64,000 nucleotides of DNA, taken from positions 8,916,913 to 8,980,912 of the forward strand of contig NC_051131.1 in assembly GCF_014839805.1 (NCBI RefSeq), read 5' to 3'. Shown here in pieces: positions 24,830 through 36,881 of this stretch. The DNA comes from Manduca sexta. Its lineage: Eukaryota > Arthropoda > Insecta > Lepidoptera > Sphingidae. Under the pieces are notes generated by a model that made no database searches, was not told the origin of the DNA, and saw only the letters and a list, made by a program, of their open reading frames with translations. The translations under genes and the position numbers were made by a program. Within the stretch, counting starts at the first letter, position 1; every line of letters begins with the position of its first letter.

Positions 24830-25031
24830 TCATATTATAAAACAAAGTGCACTTTTCTGTCTGTCTGTATGTAATCGATTTTTTCAAAATCTACTGAACG
24901 GATTTTCAATTAGGTTTGGAGATAGTTTAAGACCCTGGGAAGGTTATAAGGCTACTTTCTATGCCGGGAAAATATATCTTTTAACTCCATCATGCGGAGG
25001 AAGCCGCGAGCAAAAGCGAGTTTCTACATAA
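24830..25031 (+). mobile_element. RTE-like 3' fragment
   Basis: CTGTCTGTCTGTATG, AATCTACTGAACGGATTTTC, ATGCCGGGAAAATATATC and GAAGCCGCGAGCAAAAGCGA in this order are typical of RTE-related 3' fragments in Lepidoptera. It is non-coding. Confidence 0.5.
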
Positions 25032-25344
25032 AAGTATATTTTTCGTACCTACATTAAATAATACGATTAAATATTTAATAAGTGCAGATAAAATATGATC
25101 GCATTAAATGATGTAACATCGTGCAGTTAGGTACATCGTTTTCCTTATTAGCGCTACAATGGCGAGGTCAGTTAGCGTCCTGCTTACTTTAACGCCCATG
25201 TGCAATGCATCTATTTTTATTCCGCGTTGCATGAATAAAACATACAGGATAATTTATTTATAGCTTATGGAATATAACTGAGTAGAAAAATAAGACTAGC
25301 ATTGTATAATATGTAGAGTTGTATATGTTTACTGGCAGTAGCAT

Positions 25345-25620
25345 TTTCATACGTGGGAGTCCGCCTGGAGGTGCCACCGCAATGTCTATTTCTGCCGCCA
25401 AGCAGCGGTGTGTTGTCACTGTTGTGTTCCGGTTTGAAGAACATTGTAGCCAGTGTAACTACTCGACATAATAAAACTTAACATCTCATGTCTTAAGATG
25501 GCGACCGTATGCCAAACACAATACTTAGTAATTCAAGGTGTTGGATGGTGTTTCTATTATTTATGGGCGGTCGTATCGCTTACCATCAGGCGAACGGCAA
25601 ACTCGTCTTTTTATTCAAAG
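25345..25620 (+). repeat. dispersed repeat family C
   Basis: It shares GAGTCCGCCTGGA, CCACCGCAATGTCTATTTCT, CCGCCAAGCAGCGGTGTG, GTGTTCCGGTTTGAAGAACA, the TAACATCTCATGTCTTAAGA run and GCGAACGGCAAACTCGTC with 48478-48762. No terminal inverted repeats were seen. A LINE 3' end is the likeliest origin, but the class is not established here. Confidence 0.7.
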
Positions 25621-25845
25621 CAATAAACAAAAATGTATGATGAGACATTGAGTTTTTTTAATTTATAGTTCGCACAAAATGGTCACTTCCTATCAGGGAA
25701 TAGCAATTGTTAATAGAGAGCTGCGTAGACAACGTTGCTAGTATTCGACTGGGCCGATACCATCACATAGCTACTTTTACTATCAAGTAGAAGAAGAAGA
25801 AGTTCGTTCTGTTTTAGTGGATAGCCAGTATACATTTTTTTTCAC

Positions 25846-26083
25846 GTGCACGGTGACCCCACTACAACTGAAAATAAGTGGAGTGGGTCTAATAGAATGT
25901 CGACTGACGAGAAATGATTATCCCTAAACACTCGACACATTTATGCCGGCCTGTTCGAACCGAATATACCCAGGCTGATCCCGAAACGCGACACATTTAC
26001 GTTGGCTATTATGGCGGGTTTTAACACTTTGTGTAGGGTGGTTGCTATCAGGCGGATATAAAATATATCCTACCACCAGCAAT
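25846..26083 (-). repeat. dispersed repeat family D, minus-oriented copy
   Basis: On the minus strand: TGCTGGTGGTAGGATATATT, ATCAGCCTGGGTATATTCGG, ACAGGCCGGCATAAATGTGT and AGTGGGGTCACCGTGCACG. It matches copies at 38024, 43519 and 58057. The family is unclassified. Confidence 0.7.
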
Positions 26084-28185
26084 GTCGTTTTGGACTTCAT
26101 GAGCTTTAATATAATATAATCTCAATGTATTATGTACTTACGCCATGCAATGTTTTGAGGTATACTCAAAATTCTGATCAGTATTACTACAGTTTATAAA
26201 CTTCATGAAGCGTACCGTCAAGCGAAGACTTACTCAATGTTAGTTCAAATTAGCTGTGTTTCGTATAAGTTTTGTTCCACCATTATCAAGTTACTTGCAC
26301 ACTAAAATCTAAAAAACGTTCGGCACTATGTATAGGCAAAAACTAAACTATTTCAAGGCAATTAACTCCATTATGTTCGCATTCAAGCGTACTACAACAA
26401 TGACTAATACACAAAATTTACAGTACATATTTTCGTTCAGGTCATTGAAACTAGTTGTAGTAAATACTACGTCACGTGTCTAAGTTTTTTCGAATATGAT
26501 TCAAGGATTGTAATTTACTAAAATGTATACTGGCAGTAATAAAAACATTCTATCGAACACAGGTTAACGTACGAATCAATGACTTATAAGTTTACTTTCA
26601 ATTTTAATATTGTCAAATGTTTGTAAGGTTAGAGAATTATGGGTACTAATAAATGTTTGTGGTTAAAATTGGACCGATCATTTTTTCATTCAGAGCACGC
26701 AAAATTATTTGGTGGTATTAAGGTGGTAAAATTATTTCAATGAATCGATTAGGTATAATTTTTTGTATAAAAAAATATTTGTTGTGTTCTATTTCGGAAA
26801 CTATAAAAGTTTCATTATTCTGTATACTTTCATATTACTCATCCTTATATCCAACTATGGCTTAAGAACTTAAAAGATATCTAGAATAGCTGAACAAAAT
26901 TATAGAAAGGCAGTATGTATAACATAAAATAATAATTGTTGCAAACAATTTAATATTAAACTTTGCACGCAATCTGACTGAAAGTTAAAACTCTTAAGGC
27001 CTGATTGTTCGAAGGCATTTATCAAAACGATCGTAAGAATCATTTGTACTAAAATAAACCTTTCGAAAAAGTAAATTTTACGAATGTCTTTATCAATAGT
27101 TACGATTTATGTTTTACAATAACCCGCCCTTATTCTTGATGGTAAGTTTTGTTCAGTTGTATAGCAAAGCGTACGTTGCGTAACGATTTCTATGCGTAAG
27201 GTCATTACCATCATCGAATTTTCACGCTTTCTTAACAGGCTTTATAAATGAATTATTGCGAAAGAATGAAGGAGATTTAATAAATATATATTTTGTATTG
27301 AAATCATTATCAATTTACGTACTCATGTGAAATTGAAATACTTATCTGTTTTATGACATGAATGACAAAGTAATTATTTATTTAACGGTACATTTTTAAC
27401 CGCATTGTAATTAAAAGATTTAATATAAGATTTGCATTATTATAATATTTTATAGGATATTAACTACATTGCTTAGTGTATTAATTATTTTAATAGCACT
27501 AGATTTCAAACATTATTTCAAGATATTTTAACTTATGATTTATATAATGTAGTGTGTTACAACTTTTCTCTGTAATATTGCGCTAAAATTTCAATCCTAT
27601 GTTCAAATTCCGTCGAACCTATATTTAAATATATAGGTATGAGTTACTCTTAAAGTATATTTAAATGTTTCAAAATGATAAAACTTTCACTGGTCCCTTC
27701 TAAGTTAGATAACTAAATTGAACTATCTTACAAAATCACGCATTTTATTATCATCCATGAATTTCTGATTTCCTTGTTTCGTAAATTTTCGAATGTAATT
27801 TGAATTTCAGAACAGGTATTTATTAGCATAGGAATTGATAATTAAATATAAAAAGCCTGCAAAATAATGAGCATTTGTTATACGTAAATAACGATTGGTT
27901 TATTATCTTGCTATGTTTAATTTATTTTCAGCTCCTATTGTTTTTTTTTGTTTTAGTTTTTATATTTTTTGACATATCTGACCCAATATCCCAGTTATGA
28001 TAATTATAAGTATAAGTATATCTTTAGATACGTACTTTATTGGAATCTACTGAGCCGTTAGGCTACATAGAACTTTAAAAGAAATAGAGTCGCATTCCAA
28101 AGCATTACTTATTACAGGTTATTTATTACAATTCAGAGTGAGAACATTATTAAAATTCAACAGTCTATTAATTCTTATTATATGT
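26084..28185. other. intergenic, nothing recognised
   Basis: Long AT-rich interval with no gene, RNA or clear repeat edge. Confidence 0.45.
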
Positions 28186-28314
28186 ATATAATAATTCGTG
28201 CCGGCTTCCCTTTCGTAATTATCATTAGAATGATTTGCAGACCGTATTTATGCATATTAGTACCTATATGTTGTGTCGGCTTACCATTCGTAAAACTTCA
28301 CTCTTCGCCACTAC
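28186..28314. mobile_element. hAT-like MITE (family E), fragment
   Basis: CCCTTTCGTAATTATCATTA, GCAGACCGTATTTATGCATA and the end TTCACTCTTCGCCACTA align with the interior and right end of 39633-39794. The left terminus is missing. Confidence 0.5.
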
Positions 28315-28384
28315 TGTGCACATTTTTTAGCACACTGCATTGTACTGTGGTAAAAAGTATTATTAATTTTTAGAATAAATGCAG

Positions 28385-28488
28385 TTAAAATTTAACTATT
28401 TTGGTTTTTAGATTTTAATTTTCTCCCGACTTTGCAGCCTTCGTGGTCACGGGGGTGACTGGGGGAGTCAAAAATAGTTAAATTTTAA
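28385..28488 (-). repeat. 104-bp hairpin enclosing a reversed fragment of the Penelope-like element terminus
   Basis: Perfect 18-bp arms TTAAAATTTAACTATTTT (28385-28402) and its reverse complement (28471-28488) bracket about 68 bp. Read on the minus strand, the interior is homologous to 30494-30560 downstream of the Penelope-like coding remains: CCCCCGTGACCACGAAGG, GCTGCAAAGTC and GGGAGAAAAT. An 11-base segment present downstream (TTCGAAACGTC) is missing here. Confidence 0.8.
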
Positions 28489-29189
28489 TGTCTAACATTC
28501 GCGTAAACATAAGAAATTATTATAAAAGCAGTTATTAGAATTTTAATGCAAAGACCATCGGACTCGCTGTAATAAAAAAAATATATGTATAACTAACAAA
28601 TTGAATTAGGGGTACTATTTCCTACAGAGTCGACCCATGCTTTAAATCAATTTTTATATATTTGGCCCCCAATAAAGACCTTGAAAACCGTCAATCCGTC
28701 AGCGCAAATCTGACTATTGTTCGTCCCCTATGACCTTGCCCTTTGTGTAACTTACACGTGGTGCTATTAAGGGTTCGTTCCAAACAACATTTCGATTATT
28801 ATTAATTTATTTCAAGAGACTTACGATACTAAATGACAGGTACAAACATGACATACACGATATATTATAAAATTAAGGTATATAGATTATCCTTTTGTAC
28901 GTACTGGATATTTGCGGATTTATATTATATAAACATAACTAAATAAAATAAAATAAAATATAATGTTTCATCACGTAGTTGCACTTATGATAAGTCAAGG
29001 TACATGAGAATATTTAATTATTACTTAATTAACTTAGCTTATATAAACAAAGACAATTCATATTAAAAATGAAAAATATAGTAAACAAAGAAGCCAGCTC
29101 GGGCTGGCAGGAAACAAGAAATAAAATGATGTATATATATAATTTTAAATAAACAATAAGGGAGAAACGCAGTACAGTAAGCTGACAAT
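28489..29189. other. AT-rich spacer between the two parts of the Penelope-like element
   Basis: No coding or repeat signature was seen. A run of five AAAAT-type units occurs near 28940-28960. Confidence 0.35.
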
Positions 29190-30560
29190 GAAACAATGGT
29201 CAGTTTTGATGTCCAGTCTCTCTTCACGAGCTTACCATTACAAGATTGCATCAAAATTGTGTCTAAGAAGTTAGTAGATAATAACATACCTGTGGAATAT
29301 GCAGAACTACTCCAACACTGCCTTACATCTGGCTATATGTTGTGGAATGATCAGTTCTATGTACAAGTAGAGGGTGTAGCGATGGGCTCACCTGTATCTC
29401 CGGTAGTCGCCGATATATTCATGGAGGACTTCGAGGAGACAGCCCTGACAACATCACCGGTCTCTCCAAAGTTTTCAAACGGTACGTAGATGATACTTTC
29501 ACAGTTTTACCATCGGACAAAGTATCTGCATTTTTAAATCACCTTAACTCCATCAATAATAAAATCCAATTCACTATGGAGTTAGAACACAACAAATCTC
29601 TTGCTTTCTTGGATGTTTTAGTCATTCGTAATCCTGATCAGACCTTAAGTCATACTGTGTATCGGAAACAGACCCATACTGATAAATATCTGAACGGTGA
29701 ATCTCACCACCATCCAAAAAAGTTAGCTACCGTGGGCAAATCATTGTTTCAGAGAGCACGAGGAATCTGTGATGAGAAACACCTGGCCGCTGAGCTGCAA
29801 CATGTCAAGCAAGTACTGCGAGACAACAAGCTCCAAATTCCACGCCGCCGTCACAGAAACCGAGTGAAACCAGCCACAGTTGAACGTGTTTCGGTTGTAG
29901 AAATATGTGAGAGGAGTCACCGACAAGATTGGCTACATCCTGAAGCGTGCTTCAATAAAAACCTATTTCAAGCCGCCTAAGAAGATTAGTCAAGTTTTAC
30001 CACCTGTGCCATATACCTCTGCAAGAACCGGGTGTTTACAAGATAGACTGCAACTGTGGCCTCTCTTATATAGGACAAATAAAAAGAAATATAGGGACCC
30101 GCGTAAAAGAACACATAGCTGACGTGAAACACCGACGCTCTACAAAGTCTACAGTCGCTGAACATTCTGAAGGAGGCTCCAATCATTATTTGCGATTAGA
30201 CAAGCCACAAATCCTTGCCAAAGAACACCGATTCCTGCCTAGGATGATTCGCGAGGCTATTGAAATTAAAAAACACCCAAAATTTCAATAGGGAAGATGG
30301 TTGGAAGCTTGCACAAGCCTGGGATCCTGTTCTACATTTAATTAAATCAGATCCCAAAAGACCGGCTGCCAGACCTCAAGACACTGTGAGCTCATTCTGC
30401 GTAGATCGGACCGTCAACAGCTAAAATTTAAAAAAGTTTTAAAAAATGTAGGTAGATATTGTAACTTTGACTTTACGTATGAACAACACCTCAGTCCCCC
30501 CCGTGACCATGAAGGCTGCAAAGTCTTCGAAACGTCGGGAGAAAATAATAATATAAAAAA
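29190..30560 (+). pseudogene. Penelope-like retroelement, 5'-truncated and frameshifted (reverse transcriptase and GIY-YIG endonuclease)
   Basis: Reverse transcriptase motifs are clear: FDVQSLFTSLP near 29203, GVAMGSPVSP near 29377, YVDD at 29483-29494 and AFLDVLV near 29605. A GIY-YIG-type endonuclease with GVYKIDCNCG and YIG follows from 30031, with a downstream KEH motif, ending at TAG 30289-30291. This RT plus C-terminal GIY-YIG order is diagnostic of Penelope-like elements, which prime reverse transcription at nicked DNA. The reading frame changes at least three times (near 29460, 29895 and 30005), and the N-terminal part of the RT is absent, so the copy is dead. The 3' non-coding part holds a hammerhead-like segment at 30494-30540. 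A reversed piece of that terminus lies at 28385-28488. Confidence 0.85.
30494..30540 (+). ncRNA. hammerhead-ribozyme-like terminal motif of the Penelope-like element
   Basis: The segment contains an AAGGC ... GTCTT stem around TGCAAA, then CGAAACGTC, which fits the GAAA core followed by the GUC cleavage triplet, then GGGAG. Hammerhead motifs with a tiny third stem are known from Penelope-like element termini. The expected CUGANGA core is not matched cleanly: the sequence reads GTGACCATGA, with extra bases. Activity is therefore doubtful. Family homology is good, function is inference. Confidence 0.4.
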
Positions 30561-31825
30561 CCGCGATAAAATCCGTTAAATAGTTTTTAGTTTTATTTCA
30601 GGGAGAAACGCGTTGCAATCCTCACCGGTGAGGACAATAAAAGCGCTAACCTAGCTAACCTACCAGCCTTTCAATAACTACCTAAGCGATGACTACCCGA
30701 AGAAGAAAGGCAGAAAGAAACTCCGGGCTTTATTTTTTGTCATCAATTGTCCATTGAATCTTTTATATTATTCTTATATATATATTTTTAATAAGTCTTT
30801 TGTATACAAATTCTGTTTAATTACATAAGCTGATACACGCACATCACCGTAAAAATGCGGAGAAAATCCACAGAAAAAAGTATTTACATTTAAAAACATA
30901 ATTTTGTTGTTTTACATTTCATATTTTGTCATAGATCTCGGTCAATATAATTTAGATTATAAATTTAAAGGCTAGTGCAACATAATGACCGGTCGGTCAT
31001 ATATTATAAATTGGTATATATATATACATATATAAAACTATTTAAGTATGTATATCAGTACTAACAAATTTGCAAATATTTTTGCCTAAATCCATTCAAC
31101 AAACGATGGTATTCAACCTTAAAACCTTTGAACTTGTCATGCAGGTCAAAGAAACGTCAATAAAAAAAATGAATAGAGAATCTCTTTATGCAATTGAATA
31201 GTTTAAATTTACAAGGCCAAATTATAAAAGAGACGCCCAGATGTAATCAAACTAAAGATTATATAATCGCTCCTCGGCATTTAGACGTTACGCGCATTTT
31301 AAAATCTCTTTCAGTTTTATTATTGAATTTTTTTGTGCTACGTCAGACCCTTGATTTTTTTTGACACAACATATTTTGGAGTTGAGCATTCTGGAATGTA
31401 ATTTATATTTGTGTGTCACATATAGTTAAGTTTGCTTAATAATAATACATAAAGGAAACATTAGCATATCACTAAGCATAAAAATAACAACAAACTTATA
31501 TTTAGAAAATAACAAAATAAATAATTAATAGTGTTCTATGTACTTTTTCTAATAATAAATATGCATAAAGAAACTTTTAGAGTGCCATTTCGTAAAATTA
31601 TTTCAACTTCCAGTAACAAGAGACGTTCGTTATTAATATATACGTTTATGACGTACGATCTAAATTTAGTTTTAAAATATCTAAAAGCCTATATTCCCAT
31701 GCACTAAATGCTGTAAATATAATAATAATTATAATTCTCATTTGGTAAGACTTCAAACTGTTGTAACCTATTTTAAACTTTGTGATAAATAAAAATACTT
31801 GATTGAAGTTGAGCAACATTTTAAA
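30561..31825. other. intergenic, P450 3' flank
   Basis: A GC-richer stretch at 30600-30745 (GGGAGAAACGCG, CTCACCGGTGAGGAC, AGAAACTCCGGGC) looks repeat-derived; GGGAGAAACGC also occurs at 29160. The remainder is AT-rich. Confidence 0.4.
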
Positions 31826-31831
31826 TTTATT
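31826..31831 (-). terminator. candidate polyadenylation signal of the P450 gene
   Basis: AATAAA on the minus strand, about 240 bases beyond the stop codon at 32071. Other variants occur nearby, so the true site is unproven. Confidence 0.35.
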
Positions 31832-32070
31832 AGATAAAAGTTATTCCTGAGATAAAATGTAACATAAACAGTTCAATTGTTTCATTATAATTCATTTAAA
31901 AATAACTGGTTCACTATAGCGCAGGATCGTGATTCATGGATCAAGAATCTTGGGGAGGCGTTTGACCAATATTGGGACATTATAGCCTGATACGAAACGA
32001 TACGAAGTCAGGTTATATTTTATCGATGGATAACTTTTATCTATCAGCCGTTAGATAGGATGGTATTGAA

Positions 32071-35000
32071 TTAAGATTCCAATTTTCGGAAATTGACAGT
32101 GAACGGCGCCGGCGCATGCATCGATCCCATAACTCCTTGCAACTCAGGCTCGTCCACTCCATAAGGTAATGTAAAGTCAAATGAATTCATCAAATTCGCG
32201 AAGAAAAGGAATAATTCCATTCTAGCTAATTGCGTTCCTAAACACATACGTTGACCGACTCCGAACTGCATGAAGCTATCAGGAACGCGAAGCTGGCCAT
32301 CTTTAAGGAACCGCTCTGGCTTGAACTTCTCAGGCTCTGGATACGTCTCTGGATCCATTCCCATCTTTTGTAGCAGTGGGATGATGTGGGTGCCGGCCGG
32401 GATCACGTATTCACCGATTTTTAGGGGCCTGCAATGTAGACAATGTATTTTGTTATAATTTTTGCCTAAATGAATATTACGAAACTAAGCATTCAAATTT
32501 AATTTACACAGTGAATGACACTGTAAATTTTGCTAAAATGACATTGCTCCTTGAAAAATATCATAATTATAGGTTAACAGTACCCTATAGGTTCGGATTC
32601 CGTTATAAAATCGCACAATATGCAACATAAACCATTATATATTTTGATCGCGTTGACTTACAAGTTCGATATTTTCATAACTGAAAAAGACCATAGACTC
32701 TAGTATTCGATAAAAAAATTTACTTCATACCTCTACGCTTTGCTGACAGACAGGTAGATAAACAACAGTGTGATTCTATAACGGTTCTCTGGGGGGTAGG
32801 GTAGGGTACCTCTGCCTACTCTTCTGAGCATGGGGTGGGAGCATAAATAACTTACCTCGTATTAACATGGGTCGTTCCCAAAGGAACAACGGAGACTCTT
32901 CGCAATGTTTCAAACAGGACGGCTTCGGTGTACGGTAGTTTGGCGCGGTGTTCCAAGGTCACCAGGTGTCCAGGAGGCAGGACTTGACGTAACTCATCCC
33001 GAACTTTGCCAGCAACCTTTGGCTCCCTGATCATCATCACCACACTCCAGCTGAGCGTGCTTAGGGACGTCTCCATGCCCGCAGAGAATAGATCGTTCAT
33101 CACTTGAATTATTTGTTTGTCTGTTTAAAAAATAATTGTTTTAAATTTTTCGCAGTGGCATCACCACGCCATGATTTGAAAATTCTAGGAGGATCTTTAA
33201 GAAAGTTTATTTGGCTTTGCATAAAGGATACACCAATTTAAAGTAATTAGATGTGTCACTTATGTAAAATAGTTTGCCGCAGGAACTAAGTATTATTTTT
33301 TTGGGTGACGTCAGATTTTTTTAGTAGATTTTTTTATGTTTCTGTGGCAAATTAATTAATTTATAGTTTATACTTTCAAACCAAGCAGAATTACAAGTTT
33401 TGATATGCTTCTAACATCTTCCAGTATAAAGGGAAAAAAATATATAATATATTGAAAAACTTTGAAAACTAAATTTATGACCGCACTAGTTGCGACTCTG
33501 TTTAACCCTTCATGGGTAAAGATGACCTTATGTATCCTTTCATTTACTTACTAGGATCAACATCAGGAAAGAGGTCATCAACGCCGTCGGTTTTCTTCGA
33601 TCCTTCCACATGATCCAAGTAGTGGTCCAGCAGATCTGAGGGCTCTCTGAAACCTGAGTGTCCATTGCGCTGTTGTATTCTCTCTGACAGACGATCCCCG
33701 TGAAATTTGCTCACGTCTTGCAAGTTGCGTTTAATTTCGTTCAAAACGGCTTTTTTGCCAGGTAATAACTGTTGAGATATTTAAAAAGATTATTCACTTT
33801 AACGAATCGAAAATTTATCTGTCTCAGTTTTATATTTGTATTACGGTACCAATGTAGTGCTGAAATCTTCGGCACGATCCCCTAGTCGATTAAAGTGATA
33901 TAGAATTAGCCCGCAGTCTAGAATTTGTTCCCGATATGGTGATAGGCTCGTCCCTTGTCATATTATCATGGGACGGAATACACACGGCGGAAAGTGGGTC
34001 CACCAGTTGCGCTTTTGTCTACCACATCCGAGGATAAAAGGCGTGCATGTGTGTGTGTGAAATTTAAAATTTAATAAAAATGCATATGCATGAAAGTCAA
34101 AGTTTTAAGTGGTATTGAGGAACCTTCTGTTTGTGATCAGTCGTAGTGTTTACCATAATAATAATGATTACTGAACCATAAATCATATTCTTTTAATATA
34201 AAAAAATCTAATTCCGATAATAATTTTTTCTTCACTGAAATAATCAATGAGGAAAAAATTATTGTCGATACGGACACAAAAGTTTAAAGGCGATAAGATT
34301 TCGAATTGTACATAGAATTTACGTAGTATAATTACCAAATATTCTCTAATATGTTCACCGATGTGGACAGATCCAAACAGTTTCATGCCTCGGGAAACTA
34401 TTTCATTGAATTTTGCGAATTTATCGTCATTCTCCTCAAATCGGAAGCTCATCATTAGCTGGCAGATGACGTTATGGATGTGTCTTCCCAGCAGGTCTGT
34501 TGGGTCCACGGGCTTGCCACTGGATGCTTCCAATTTTGTCAAAAACTCTTGAATTTCCATCTAGAAATATAAACATACTTATGAGTGTAATTATTTAGGT
34601 ATAAATAATATATGTATGGTAATAATTTATATAAAGGACTGCATGTAAATTTGAATTTTAAATAAGTTTATTTGGAAACTCTGCACGTGTGAATGTCTTT
34701 TCTAGGTCGTATTTCTTCAAAAATATATTGCATGAGCTGTGCAATATTTTCGTGAAAATAATTTACGCTTGCACTTACAATTATGAACTTTTCAAATCGC
34801 TGGTTGGGCCACAGTTTAATTCCCAAAGCACGAAACTTTTCATGCAAAAACTGCCTTTGCTTTTTCCACAAATCTCCTTCGCTCAGGACTATACCTAAAA
34901 ACATATTATATTTATTACCTATAAGATCGGAAACGATGGTTTTGTGCCATATATAGCTTTCCTCGCCTAATATATGGGTCTTTTATTTTATTAGGGAAAC

Positions 35001-36159
35001 AAGGTGTTAATATTGGTTAATAAGGTATATGACATTTAACACATAATTAAAATTAACACAAATCTTATGTTTCCACAAGTATGGCAATAAATATTTTATT
35101 TAGTTGTTTAGCGTAGATATAAATTTAAAAAAAAAAATTAAACTTAGACACCATTTCTAATGTTACAGATTAAACGACCGTAAAACACCTATAAAAATAA
35201 ATTAGCATTAATGTAAAACACATATAAATAATTTCTCACCATGCCCGCCCAAGAGTTCATTTAGAGGAGTATGTGGGCGGCCAGTAGAATCACTCCTGTA
35301 AAACAAGTCCTTCAACAATTTCGCTGAGCCTATGCACACAACAAGATTATTTCCCATCTTCACGGAGAATATGTCGCCGTATTGTTCCGCCATTTTACGA
35401 TACCATGCTTGCGGTGACATACGTTTCAGGAAAAGAAGATAACCGAAGTATGGAATGCCCCATGGTCCTAAAATATATATACACATTTATAAATAATATT
35501 AACTATGAACGTGTAATGCTGTACGTGATTTGAAGCAAATTTTATGAGCAACTTAGCATTTTAGATATTTTTTCCGTATTAAGCACAGTATCAAGAAAGT
35601 TGCATCATGAAGATCGTTTCAATAAATGAAAAATATTTAGTTCAATGCTATTGATTTTATACTAACAAATTTATGCACTGCTTTTTTTATATATTCGTTA
35701 TGTATTTATTGGACTTTAAGGGAACCATACTAGCAATAATAAAAAGAAAAAAATAAAGCAAAATAGTAATACGTGGCTTAATTAAGTTTACACAATTAAT
35801 AATAAAGATACAGGAGAAAAAGAAACACACATTATTTGGTAACTTAAAATATGGCTATTTTTTATGTAACCAGTGCATGGAAAGTATCTAATAACTTCTG
35901 ATGGGTATATAATTTAATGATCTACTATTTGTAATGAATAATGATGACTGATTTTTTACTAGAAAAAGCTCAAATTAATTTTTAAAGATAGCTTACCAGG
36001 CGGCAATCTTCTGTAGTAGCCAATTTGTTTAAATATAACCCATATGCCGTATGTAATAGCCAGCAGGTATATAGTAGTCATCGAGGGCAGTTTTGATGAA
36101 TCGGTGTTCGCGCGTATGTATGCATATGCGTAGGTCAAAATTCTGGTGCCAATCCACAT
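32071..36159 (-). CDS. cytochrome P450, CYP2 clan, CYP18-like, complete gene of seven coding exons
   Basis: Exons (minus strand): 36159-35997, 35467-35240, 34894-34779, 34560-34336, 33768-33552, 33120-32856 and 32428-32071. All introns are GT-AG, phases agree, and the protein is 523 aa. Residues 28-43 form the membrane anchor, followed by the hinge PPGPWGIP (53-60). WKKQR (140-144) is helix C. AGMETS (330-335) is the I-helix oxygen-activation motif, ETLR (387-390) the ExxR, PERF (442-445), and FGVGQRMCLG (460-469) holds the haem ligand Cys467. All key residues are present, so an active ER monooxygenase is expected. The pattern around TGRPHTPL and QFLHEKF resembles CYP18 (ecdysteroid 26-hydroxylase family); the lepidopteran CYP18B branch is my guess. 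Met27 is an alternative start, but ATG 36159 has the better context (A at -3). Intron 4 carries a SINE. Confidence 0.95.
33904..34060 (+). mobile_element. tRNA-derived SINE (family B), 5'-truncated, in P450 intron 4
   Basis: AATTAGCCCGCAGTCTAGAA, TTGTTCCCGATATGGTGATA, GGCTCGTCCC and a short (TG)n end match the 3' two-thirds of 23405-23660. It is antisense to the P450 gene and lies well away from both splice sites. Confidence 0.75.
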
Positions 36160-36547
36160 TTTTGAAATTATAATCTGTGAACGATAAAAATAAAATGAAA
36201 AGCCTCCAAAATTTTGCTAATATTGAATTAAAAAAATCTTGAAAAAAATAATTTATTTTCAATTAAAAAGATATAATATTAAAAACGCATAAAATCATCT
36301 TACATTTATATTGTTTAATATAGCGATGCAAATATAATTATAAGAAAATATTCAACAAATAATTAAATTAAGAATAAGTACAAAATTCAAATAACCTTAG
36401 CCAATGAAGTCTATATTGTAGTAAGATTAAACACTGAAATTATTTTAATGTCTTATCTTGTATCTGTATGACGTACGCCACAATAATTTATAACAAAAAG
36501 TCAATACGTGCAGAGTGTACCTGATGAATAAGCAAAATCCAAATATT
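36160..36547 (-). other. P450 5'-UTR with a predicted leader intron
   Basis: Just upstream of the start codon is a strong 3' splice site: a pyrimidine-rich tract ending TTCACAG, exon resuming at 36174. Upstream at 36521 is a donor, CATCAG followed by GTACAC. A short non-coding first exon (about 36547-36521) would therefore be joined to 15 leader bases before the ATG. The leader exon contains no ATG. This is inference from splice consensus. Confidence 0.5.
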
Positions 36548-36574
36548 GAATAAGGCGAGGTATTGCATCCGTCG

Positions 36575-36583
36575 CTTATATAG
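36575..36583 (-). promoter_or_regulatory. TATA box of the P450 gene
   Basis: CTATATAAG on the minus strand sits 28-36 bases before an initiator-like TTCAATA (A at 36547), which in turn precedes the predicted leader donor at 36521. The upstream flank (TGTGCGGAAGACGTTG) is GC-richer than the surroundings. Confidence 0.5.
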
Positions 36584-36881
36584 CAACGTCTTCCGCACAC
36601 GTCGTATTCTTATCTCACTGATGCATAGATTTTCTGATCTAATTGAAATTTATCGAAAAAGCAATACATTTACACAATGCGGTGGCTCTGCACATGAAGA
36701 GTTCATAAACCAAAGTACTTAAATATGTAAATATGTTATTTATGATTTTAAGTGATATGGGATATTTAGCCCAGATATAATTATATTTGATCGCGAAAAA
36801 TTAGTTTATAAGATACCTAATATATTTTTTAAATATTACTTGATATTATAGAATATATTTGTTTACAATTTAACATTTTTA

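Noticed and set aside
34361..34898. Plus-strand open frames opposite the P450 exons
   Set aside because: Antisense shadows of exons 3 and 4 with no recognisable protein.
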